This document shows positions 32,805-39,361 of a DNA stretch of 53,642 nt, one piece after another. Below the pieces are notes generated by a model, which did no database searches, was not told where the DNA came from, and was given only the letters and a program-made list of their open reading frames with translations. The position numbers and the translations under genes are program-made. Numbering within the stretch: the first letter of the stretch is position 1; each line of letters starts with the position of its first letter. Source of the DNA: a virus; the IMG/VR virus record IMGVR_UViG_3300037502_003770, positions 1 to 53,642 of that record. One strand, 5' to 3'.

Positions 32805-33896
32805 TTATTTTTTAGTTGAATTAATTTCGTGTGTTAAAGCATCGTTTATTGCGTTTAATCTTTTATTTATAAAATATTCGTATGCAGCTAAACTTGTCTC
32901 ATTAAATTTTTCCATTGTGTAGTTAGATGCTATTTCATCGGTATTTTTAAAATGATTATCATAACCGATATTATTAAGTAACCAACTATTAAATACATTA
33001 CTTACTTCTGTTACTAAATCAAAAATATTACTACACCATACACCACTTTTATCTACAACATATTCAGGTAATAAATCAGGAATTAATCCACATACAACAG
33101 ACTGATTCATCATAGCTTCAATTGGTACAGTACCAAAACCAGCAACCCTATCTAACCATACAACAAATGAACAATCTTTCATTGTTTTAGCAAACTCTTT
33201 TCTTGATTGAAGTCCAGTTTCACCTCTAAGTTCTACAAATTTAACAAAACTTAATTTTTGATTTTTTTGATAAAAAAGTTTTACAAATTTTTCTACTTCA
33301 CCAGGATTTCTACCGTAAATACCAATTTTAGGTAATTTAAATTTAAAATCTCCTTTAAAATAAGAAGGAATACCTATTGTAAAATTTTGCATATCATAAA
33401 TTTGAGAACCGTTACCATGATAAGTATTTAAAAAATCTCTAATATTATCATTAGATACGATAACATCACTAACACCTAGATTAAGCCAGTTCATACCAGA
33501 AATTAAGCCTTTAACAATATATTCATAGTTTTGAGCAATAATTATTTTACCACAATTAATATGTTCAAATGATTTAATAACATTTGTAAAAAATTCAGGT
33601 ATAATAATAAAATCCGATGCAGTAATATTTAATTTACTTACTTTTGAAGGTGTATAATGTTTTAAATTTTTTAATTCATCATCTAAATAAGTAGGTGGTG
33701 TAAATTTCTCATCATTTGTAAAAAATGAAACATTATATCCATTATCTTTTAACAATTTTGCTTGTAAATATATATATTCTAATTCAGATGAATATATATT
33801 ATTTGCGTCTGTAACATAGAAATAAATATTATTAGTTTTTTCTTTAATACTAGTAACTAAATTTTCTATTGTTTTTATTTTATCTTTAATATCCAT
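32805..33896 (-). CDS. Glycosyltransferase, GT-B fold (group 1-like)
   Basis: 363 residues, minus strand. The N-terminal half has alternating strands and helices (DFIIIPEF, CGKIIIAQNYEYIVKG). The C-terminal half has KIGIYGRNPGEVEKF, then MKDCSFVVWLDRVAGFGTVP followed by IEAMMNQSVVCG, the E-x7-E-like donor-site region of GT-B enzymes. It heads the leftward operon. The 49-base gap to the plus-strand array gene C1 must hold promoters for both sides. Confidence 0.8.
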   Translation of the reverse strand: MDIKDKIKTIENLVTSIKEKTNNIYFYVTDANNIYSSELEYIYLQAKLLKDNGYNVSFFTNDEKFTPPTYLDDELKNLKHYTPSKVSKLNITASDFIIIPEFFTNVIKSFEHINCGKIIIAQNYEYIVKGLISGMNWLNLGVSDVIVSNDNIRDFLNTYHGNGSQIYDMQNFTIGIPSYFKGDFKFKLPKIGIYGRNPGEVEKFVKLFYQKNQKLSFVKFVELRGETGLQSRKEFAKTMKDCSFVVWLDRVAGFGTVPIEAMMNQSVVCGLIPDLLPEYVVDKSGVWCSNIFDLVTEVSNVFNSWLLNNIGYDNHFKNTDEIASNYTMEKFNETSLAAYEYFINKRLNAINDALTHEINSTKK

Positions 33897-33945
33897 ATTT
33901 ATTAATATTTTGTTGTTTATTATTAAGAGTAAAAAAACTAATAAA

Positions 33946-34176
33946 ATGGGAAGTTTCTTAAAAATTAGTCTTCTTTTTGAAAATAATTTATTTTATAGAG
34001 AATTTTATGATTCTGATATAAATAAAAGATACTTTCAAGTTGATTTACCTTTTGGTATTACTTTTATCATTAGTGATAATTGTCTAAATATAGAACATTT
34101 TCCTTTACGAATAAATAATATTCCAAAAATATATTTTGATTTTTATTATTATATTAGATATAAATCTTTTCGATAA
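33946..34176 (+). CDS. YxE/FxYYN array protein C1
   Basis: Start chosen at the ATG at 33946 (MGSFLKISLLFENNLFYREF) instead of a TTG at 33910. 76 residues; YRE at 17-19. The end is degenerate (YFDFYYYIRYKSFR). First gene of block C, divergent from the glycosyltransferase operon. Confidence 0.65.
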   Translation: MGSFLKISLLFENNLFYREFYDSDINKRYFQVDLPFGITFIISDNCLNIEHFPLRINNIPKIYFDFYYYIRYKSFR

Positions 34177-34186
34177 AAAAATATTT

Positions 34187-34375
34187 ATGAAAATAATTAT
34201 TCACCTTAGAACAGATGTTTCTTATGAAGAAATATATTACAGTACAAATTTATTCTATTCTTACGTGAATATAGTAAATTTATGTATAAAGTTTTGTACA
34301 AATCTACTTTCTGGGGAAAACTATTCATATATTTTTGATTCAGGTTATAGAAAATATTTTTCTTATTATAATTAA
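34187..34375 (+). CDS. YxE/FxYYN array protein C2
   Basis: Start placed at the ATG at 34187 (MKIIIHLRTDVSYEEIYY), the family-type start. 62 residues with YEE at 13-15 and exact YFSYYN at the stop. Confidence 0.7.
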   Translation: MKIIIHLRTDVSYEEIYYSTNLFYSYVNIVNLCIKFCTNLLSGENYSYIFDSGYRKYFSYYN

Positions 34376-34381
34376 AAACTT

Positions 34382-34582
34382 ATGGAAATATTTATTTATT
34401 TTGATTTTATCTGTTATAAAGAATCTTATTATGATGATAACTTTATAACGGCTGTTATTACTACTATTTTTGGAATAAAACGTCATGAAGAAATTATTAG
34501 ATTATATAAAGATTATTTATATAATCGTCATGTTTATCAAAACAGTAAATTTTCTAAGATAAAATTTTATTGCAGTCCTTAA
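34382..34582 (+). CDS. YxE/FxYYN array protein C3
   Basis: 66 residues: MEIFIYFDFICYKESYY with YKE at 12-14. The end reads KIKFYCSP, a drifted motif. Six bases after C2. Confidence 0.66.
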   Translation: MEIFIYFDFICYKESYYDDNFITAVITTIFGIKRHEEIIRLYKDYLYNRHVYQNSKFSKIKFYCSP

Positions 34583-34584
34583 TT

Positions 34585-34815
34585 ATGAGAATAGGTATTT
34601 TATTAAAAGATATAGATTATTTTGAAAGATATATAAACATCACATCAGAAATATATTTTAAAATAAACTTTAATCAAACTAAAATTTGGTATAGATTTAC
34701 AAGTGAAATATTTAAGATTGATTTATATTATGATTACTATTGTTCTGTAATAATAAAAAACCAAAGAAACATGTTTTATTCTTCTGATTATTATAACTTT
34801 TCACCAAATTATTAA
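34585..34815 (+). CDS. YxE/FxYYN array protein C4
   Basis: Start at the ATG at 34585 (MRIGILLKDIDYFERYI), preferred over a TTG further upstream. 76 residues; YFE at 12-14; DYYNFSPNY at the end, six residues past the motif. Confidence 0.68.
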   Translation: MRIGILLKDIDYFERYINITSEIYFKINFNQTKIWYRFTSEIFKIDLYYDYYCSVIIKNQRNMFYSSDYYNFSPNY

Positions 34816-34816
34816 A

Positions 34817-35020
34817 ATGTTAAAAATAGAAATTTATTTATTATATAATGTTCTCACATATATAGAAGAATTTTTTGATGTGTTTTCAACGGAGTTTAAT
34901 AAAATTTTAAATTCAGTTGAATCAAATTTATCAATTAAATCATATAACACAAAATTTTATTATTATGATTGTTTAAATTTAATCACATCTTATTTTTCAC
35001 GTAAAAACAAATATTATTAA
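34817..35020 (+). CDS. YxE/FxYYN array protein C5
   Basis: 67 residues: MLKIEIYLLYNVLTYIEEFF with YIE at 15-17. The end YFSRKNKYY has the Tyr pair displaced from the Phe. One base after C4. Confidence 0.65.
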   Translation: MLKIEIYLLYNVLTYIEEFFDVFSTEFNKILNSVESNLSIKSYNTKFYYYDCLNLITSYFSRKNKYY

Positions 35021-35024
35021 AATA

Positions 35025-35258
35025 ATGGGTATAGAAATAAAAATATTTCTTGAAAATAATACTTCTTATGAAGAAAATATGCTTTTTGATTATATGAATT
35101 CCGCATTAATTATTAAAAATGTTACTTCGTATTTTATGCTTGTTTTTGGAAATGTTACTGTTAATTATTTACATAATAAGACCATTTGTTATATAATAAA
35201 TACAGACTTTAATGGTCGTGTTGATGCTAAACATTTCTCATATTATAATAATGTTTAA
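35025..35258 (+). CDS. YxE/FxYYN array protein C6
   Basis: 77 residues: MGIEIKIFLENNTSYEENML with YEE at 15-17, ending HFSYYNNV. Four bases after C5. Confidence 0.7.
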   Translation: MGIEIKIFLENNTSYEENMLFDYMNSALIIKNVTSYFMLVFGNVTVNYLHNKTICYIINTDFNGRVDAKHFSYYNNV

Positions 35259-35261
35259 ATA

Positions 35262-35465
35262 ATGAAAATATTTATAGTGTTAATGAATGTTCAATATCTC
35301 GAACAAAATTATTTAACTTTTCCTAATGAAATATTTGTACTTTTAATATTAGATTCGCTTAAATTATCTATTGAATTTGATTTCATTAATTCTGAAGATA
35401 TATTTAGAAACTATAATTATAGATTACCTTCACATATTCAAATTTCTGATTTTATCTTTTATTAA
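35262..35465 (+). CDS. YxE/FxYYN array protein C7
   Basis: 67 residues: MKIFIVLMNVQYLEQNYL with YLE at 12-14, ending SDFIFY, a shortened motif. Three bases after C6. Confidence 0.66.
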   Translation: MKIFIVLMNVQYLEQNYLTFPNEIFVLLILDSLKLSIEFDFINSEDIFRNYNYRLPSHIQISDFIFY

Positions 35466-35479
35466 AGTTAATTATTATT

Positions 35480-35701
35480 ATGGTAAATAAAAATACTAAA
35501 ATTGAAATATGTATTTGGTTAGATAGTAATGATTCTTATGTAGAACAGGTTTATAAATATAGCATGTTTTTAACAAGTATAATATTTTATTGTAATATTG
35601 ACCTTTATATTAGAAGTGATTTTAGTTATGAACATAATAGAATTTTTCATAAAATTTATTCTTTCAATAAAGAGATTGATTATATATTTTATAAATGGTA
35701 A
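35480..35701 (+). CDS. YxE/FxYYN array protein C8
   Basis: 73 residues with a seven-residue extension before the strand (MVNKNTKIEICIWL). YVE at 20-22, ending DYIFYKW. Fourteen bases after C7. Confidence 0.66.
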   Translation: MVNKNTKIEICIWLDSNDSYVEQVYKYSMFLTSIIFYCNIDLYIRSDFSYEHNRIFHKIYSFNKEIDYIFYKW

Positions 35702-35705
35702 CTTT

Positions 35706-35903
35706 ATGAAAATAATTATAAAATTTGGTCCTTTTGTTTATTCTGAAATTTATTACATCATGTTAAAAATTATTGAGGTTGATTTAGTAATAAAAAATCT
35801 TTTCACAAACAATAAATATATTTGTTTTGATTTTAAGGTTAATGAAAAAAATACTAGTCAACATATACTCTCATCTATTGTCAAGTTTAAATATTATTCA
35901 TAA
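35706..35903 (+). CDS. YxE/FxYYN array protein C9
   Basis: Start at the ATG at 35706 (MKIIIKFGPFVYSEIYY). 65 residues; YSE at 12-14; ends KFKYYS. Shares one base with C10 (TAATG). Confidence 0.7.
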   Translation: MKIIIKFGPFVYSEIYYIMLKIIEVDLVIKNLFTNNKYICFDFKVNEKNTSQHILSSIVKFKYYS

Positions 35904-36091
35904 TGGAAATTTTAATTATAAATGAATATTTTTCTTATCAAGAAGATTTTAATCCTAAACTCAGTAAAAGATATTCTAGTTGTTTTATGTTTAGAATATT
36001 TCATTTATTTGAAGATATAACTTTTTTTTATAGAAATAAATATATTGCAACTTATAAAACTTTTAAATATTATGTTTATAAAAATTTTTAA
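35903..36091 (+). CDS. YxE/FxYYN array protein C10
   Basis: 62 residues: MEILIINEYFSYQEDFN with YQE at 12-14. TFKYYVYKNF at the end overlaps the start of C11 by 20 bases. Confidence 0.68.
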   Translation: MEILIINEYFSYQEDFNPKLSKRYSSCFMFRIFHLFEDITFFYRNKYIATYKTFKYYVYKNF

Positions 36092-36305
36092 TAATAATAT
36101 AAAATTTTGTTATGTTGAAAGATTAAATAATTATAATAATTATAATTTTTATTATAATTTACATCTTGGTAATTATAATGAAGTAGTAGATTATTTATTA
36201 AATAAAAAAACTATATCTTATTATGACGCTTTAAATAATTTAAAACATATAAAACTTCAGTATTATAATTTAACTTATTATGATAAAAATTTTGTCTATG
36301 GATAG
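36072..36305 (+). CDS. YxE/FxYYN array protein C11
   Basis: Start at the ATG at 36072 (MFIKIFNNNIKFCYVERLN), the family-type start, overlapping C10. 77 residues, very rich in Asn and Tyr (NNYNNYNFYYN). YVE at 14-16; the end YYDKNFVYG is divergent. Confidence 0.62.
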   Translation: MFIKIFNNNIKFCYVERLNNYNNYNFYYNLHLGNYNEVVDYLLNKKTISYYDALNNLKHIKLQYYNLTYYDKNFVYG

Positions 36306-36537
36306 ATATTTAAAAATAGAAATACATTTAGAAGGTTATGATTCACGTTATCAAGAAAAGTATTACCTACATAATAAAAGTTTAATTACCGAACTTTATT
36401 TAGGTGTTAATAAAAAACTTTTATTTATTGAGTGTTTATATTATCTTAAAAATATAATCAGTTTTAAAACAGACATTTTATACAAAACTGGTAAAGGTTA
36501 TATAAAAAATTTCAAATATTACTTATATGAAAAATAA
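36298..36537 (+). CDS. YxE/FxYYN array protein C12
   Basis: Start at the ATG at 36298 (MDRYLKIEIHLEGYDSRYQE). 79 residues; YQE at 18-20; NFKYYLYEK at the end. Its last 11 bases overlap the methylase start, so methylase translation is probably coupled to the array. Confidence 0.7.
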   Translation: MDRYLKIEIHLEGYDSRYQEKYYLHNKSLITELYLGVNKKLLFIECLYYLKNIISFKTDILYKTGKGYIKNFKYYLYEK

Positions 36538-37387
36538 ATACAATAAATCACCTATGAATTATATAGGTGCAAAAACAAAACTTCTACCTCAAATATTACC
36601 TTTGTTTCCTAGTAAAATAAACAATTTTGTAGATTTATTTTGTGGTGGTTGTACTATCGGTATTAATTTACAAAACGCTAAGAATCATTACTATAATGAT
36701 TCTTTTTCTCAAATAATAGAAATATATAAAAGTTTAACAAGTTTTGAAATAGATTATATTTTAGAATATATAGATTCTAAAATTAAAGAATATAATTTAA
36801 CTATTCTTAATAAAGATGAATTTTATATTTTTCGTGATTATTATAATTCACAAGAAAATAAAAATCCTTTAGATTTATTTATATTACTTGCTTTTAGTTT
36901 TAATCATGATTTAAGATTCAATTCTGAAGGTGTTTTTAACCAAACTTTTGGTTATAAAAAATCCCATTATAACCCTGTAATGAAAAATAATTTAATTGAA
37001 TTTCATAAACAGTTTAAAGAAAGAAATCCTACCTTTTCAAATAAAGAATTTACTAAATTTGATTTTTCTTTTTTAAAAGAAGGTGATTTCGTTTACTGCG
37101 ACCCACCTTATTTAATAACAAACGCTAATTATAATAAATCTTGGGCATCTCAAGATGAAATGAATCTTTTAACATTATTAAAAGATTTAGATAATAGAAA
37201 TATCAAAGTTGCTTTATCAAATGTAATTGAACATAAAGGAAGAAGTAATGATTTCCTTAAAAAATTTATTGGTGATAATGAAAATTTTAAAGTTCATTAT
37301 TTAGATAAGAATTATGATTATTCAAATTTTGGTAGCAAAGATTTGGATAAAGGTAAAACAGTTGAAGTTTTAATAACAAACTATTAA
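36527..37387 (+). CDS. D12-class DNA adenine-N6 methyltransferase (Dam-like)
   Basis: 286 residues with the D12-class order: N-terminal NYIGAKTKLLPQILPLFP, AdoMet motif FVDLFCGGCTIG, and catalytic DPPY in VYCDPPYLITNANYNKSW. This class methylates adenine in short sites such as GATC. In a phage it can protect DNA from host restriction or mark DNA for packaging. The recognition region in the middle is not close enough to predict the site. Sandwiched between array blocks C and D with overlap on the left. Confidence 0.92.
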   Translation: MKNKYNKSPMNYIGAKTKLLPQILPLFPSKINNFVDLFCGGCTIGINLQNAKNHYYNDSFSQIIEIYKSLTSFEIDYILEYIDSKIKEYNLTILNKDEFYIFRDYYNSQENKNPLDLFILLAFSFNHDLRFNSEGVFNQTFGYKKSHYNPVMKNNLIEFHKQFKERNPTFSNKEFTKFDFSFLKEGDFVYCDPPYLITNANYNKSWASQDEMNLLTLLKDLDNRNIKVALSNVIEHKGRSNDFLKKFIGDNENFKVHYLDKNYDYSNFGSKDLDKGKTVEVLITNY

Positions 37388-37394
37388 AGTAATT

Positions 37395-37880
37395 ATGATA
37401 AATGATATTCAAATAAAGACTGATTTCTATTATTATAGGGAGGTTTCTTCACGTTTTAATTTCTTTAATATGTATTTTTATGATTTTAATGTAGTGCCTT
37501 CAACATATAAGAAGTTATTAAATAATATTAGAAATATTAAATCAAAGTATTTTATTTCAATGTTTAAATTTATATCAGAACATGCGAATAAGACTCATAT
37601 AATTAGTGATATATATAACTTTCTTTTAAATAAAGAAATCATTGAAATATTAATAAAAAATAACCAAGTTTTATATGTAGAAAATATTCCATTACCTTTA
37701 AATACAAATAAATATATTTCCCCTTTCCATATAGCTGATGAAGATAAAAGTATTACAGATGAATTTTATCTATATGCTGTAAAATATGTACTAAAAAATC
37801 ATTATGTTTTTGATGACAATTATTTTTTACTGATACCTGAAAAATTTATAAAAGATATAATAAATGAAAATTATAATTGA
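37395..37880 (+). CDS. Long protein with array-type N terminus (D1)
   Basis: 161 residues. The start MINDIQIKTDFYYYREVSS matches the array family (Ile strand, YRE at 14-16). The protein then continues well beyond family length with helical segments (NFLLNKEIIEILIKNNQ) and ends INENYN. It may be a fusion of an array N terminus to another domain, or the similarity may be limited. It overlaps the next gene by 17 bases. Confidence 0.58.
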   Translation: MINDIQIKTDFYYYREVSSRFNFFNMYFYDFNVVPSTYKKLLNNIRNIKSKYFISMFKFISEHANKTHIISDIYNFLLNKEIIEILIKNNQVLYVENIPLPLNTNKYISPFHIADEDKSITDEFYLYAVKYVLKNHYVFDDNYFLLIPEKFIKDIINENYN

Positions 37881-38220
37881 TTTAGAAAATGTTATATATC
37901 GCTATTTTGGTAAAAATAGTACTTTTTATTCACATGAACCTTTTGAAAGAATATTATTTTTATTAGATAATAGTAATGATAAGTTAATATCTATTTTTGA
38001 AAATTTATATACTAATAATATATCTTTAACTATAATATTTAAAACCTATGATTGTATTTTAGTTTTCAATAATGAAAAAAATACTATTAATCCTAGAATA
38101 ATAAGACAAAAAAGGTTTTCTTTAGAAAAAATAAAACATATTCATAAAAATAATTTAAAATCAAGAATTTTTCATTATTCACATACATCATTATATTCAT
38201 TAGTAAGTATTCGTTTATAA
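37864..38220 (+). CDS. Divergent array-like protein (D2)
   Basis: 118 residues. The start MKIIIDLENVIYRYFG fits the array strand, but Tyr replaces Glu in the Y-x-E position (YRY at 12-14). The C terminus is basic and lacks the YYN motif (YSLVSIRL). It is probably a diverged member. It overlaps D1 and is followed by the tiny D3 gene. Confidence 0.55.
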   Translation: MKIIIDLENVIYRYFGKNSTFYSHEPFERILFLLDNSNDKLISIFENLYTNNISLTIIFKTYDCILVFNNEKNTINPRIIRQKRFSLEKIKHIHKNNLKSRIFHYSHTSLYSLVSIRL

Positions 38221-38233
38221 ATTTTAAATAAAT

Positions 38234-38404
38234 ATGATAAAAATCATTATAGTAAATGAAAATTTTAGGTACTATGAAAGTAGTAGTATAACAACTATTA
38301 CTTTAAAGAAGATAAACTTTACAATTGAAGTATCAAATCAAAATTATTTCACTTTATTTTTAACAAAAAATAATAAAAAATTAGATTATTATTATGGAAC
38401 ATAA
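38234..38404 (+). CDS. YxE/FxYYN array protein D3 (56 aa)
   Basis: An ATG at 38234 opens 56 codons: MIKIIIVNENFRYYESSS with Y-Y-E at 13-15, ending LDYYYGT. It fits the array family in start, motif and size. Its 3' end overlaps the next gene by 11 bases, filling what would otherwise be a 170-base gap. Last recognisable member. Confidence 0.62.
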   Translation: MIKIIIVNENFRYYESSSITTITLKKINFTIEVSNQNYFTLFLTKNNKKLDYYYGT

Positions 38405-38621
38405 ATTTACACATGAAGGTAAACTTGGATTTGAAGCTTTTAATGATTTAGTTAAGTTTCTCGATAATAATAGTCCGTTTACGTATTATTTAAAGCGTGA
38501 TTATACATTAAAAATAATAACATATAATCTTTATAATAAAGATAGTAATGAATTTATTATAAAGATTACTTTAAACGATACGATTGAGATTAAAGATAAA
38601 AAAATCTCGATAAAAATTTAA
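38394..38621 (+). CDS. Small hypothetical protein
   Basis: 75 residues, MEHKFTHEGKLGFEAFNDLV at the N terminus and an alternating Ile/Lys beta end (IEIKDKKISIKI). It lacks both array motifs, so it is not counted as a member. It overlaps D3 and is followed by a 65-base gap with a promoter candidate. Confidence 0.58.
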   Translation: MEHKFTHEGKLGFEAFNDLVKFLDNNSPFTYYLKRDYTLKIITYNLYNKDSNEFIIKITLNDTIEIKDKKISIKI

Positions 38622-38639
38622 CAAATTAAATATATATTC

Positions 38640-38648
38640 ATAGTAGTA
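38640..38648 (+). promoter_or_regulatory. Promoter-element candidate ATAGTAGTA
   Basis: This nonamer follows an A/T stretch (TATATATTC) 39 bases before the next start. The same nonamer, also after TATATATA, lies 32 bases before the MoxR-type ATPase gene (52040-52048). Two copies only, so this is tentative. Confidence 0.3.
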
Positions 38649-38686
38649 AACAATTACAACAAAACAATAACATAAACATTTTTAAA

Positions 38687-39250
38687 ATGGCACAACAACA
38701 AGACGATTACAAAGAAGGCTTAAATAATAAAGCCATTGCTGAAACCCACCCTTTTATTTCAGTTAGACAGGCTCTTTCAGTAGCTTTCTTTGAAATTAAA
38801 GAAAATTTCCTTAAAGGTGATGGTACTTTTAAAGTAAAGTCTATTAAAGAAATCTTAGAATCTCACAGAGAAAGTATTATTTCATATTTTAGAATTTTTC
38901 CTGAAACAAAGAATTTTAAAGATGAAGATGATTTGCTTCAAAAAATTCAAGAATGGCATTATGATTTTGTTGGTACTCGTACACCAGCCCCAACCGATGA
39001 TATGTTCATTAACTTTGTAATGAATGATATTTTGAATGATATTAACCTAGGTTATGAAGAAGCTGATTGTGAAGATTCTATTGGTCCACTTTGTTACCTT
39101 TTATACTTTATTTTTCAAATTCCTTACAGTTCACTCAAGAACTTAGAAGCTGTTAAGTTTTACGAATCATTGCGAGGTCCGATAGAAAATTATGTAAGCG
39201 ACAGCGATGCTGTAGTTTTAGAATCTCAAGACCTTACTGATTTATTGTAA
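38687..39250 (+). CDS. Hypothetical protein, probably abundant
   Basis: 187 residues, acidic, with FISVRQALSVAFFEIKENFL near the N terminus and DSDAVVLESQDLTDLL at the end. Codon use is less extreme than its neighbours (more C- and G-ending codons). It stands alone between a promoter candidate and a strong terminator, the layout expected for a highly expressed single gene. No family is recognised; a virion or DNA-binding role is possible. Confidence 0.7.
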   Translation: MAQQQDDYKEGLNNKAIAETHPFISVRQALSVAFFEIKENFLKGDGTFKVKSIKEILESHRESIISYFRIFPETKNFKDEDDLLQKIQEWHYDFVGTRTPAPTDDMFINFVMNDILNDINLGYEEADCEDSIGPLCYLLYFIFQIPYSSLKNLEAVKFYESLRGPIENYVSDSDAVVLESQDLTDLL

Positions 39251-39274
39251 TTTTTGTATTTTTATTTATTTTAC

Positions 39275-39308
39275 ATGCTCACTAATTAATTTTAGTGAGC
39301 ATTTTTTT
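39275..39308 (+). terminator. Rho-independent terminator
   Basis: The 10-bp perfect stem ATGCTCACTA (39275-39284) / TAGTGAGCAT (39293-39302) has an eight-base loop and is followed directly by a run of T. It ends the single-gene transcript of the 187-residue protein. Confidence 0.88.
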
Positions 39309-39361
39309 ACAAAATATCTTTAACTTTGTAGTATAAATATAACTTTAATAATTTTCACTTT

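Noticed and set aside
20690-38404. Diversity-generating retroelement or CRISPR-like array
   Set aside because: No reverse transcriptase, template repeat or regular identical repeats with spacers were found; the repeated unit is a whole coding gene.
38394-38621. Further member of the tiny-gene array
   Set aside because: It lacks the N-terminal Ile strand, Y-x-E and the terminal Tyr pair.
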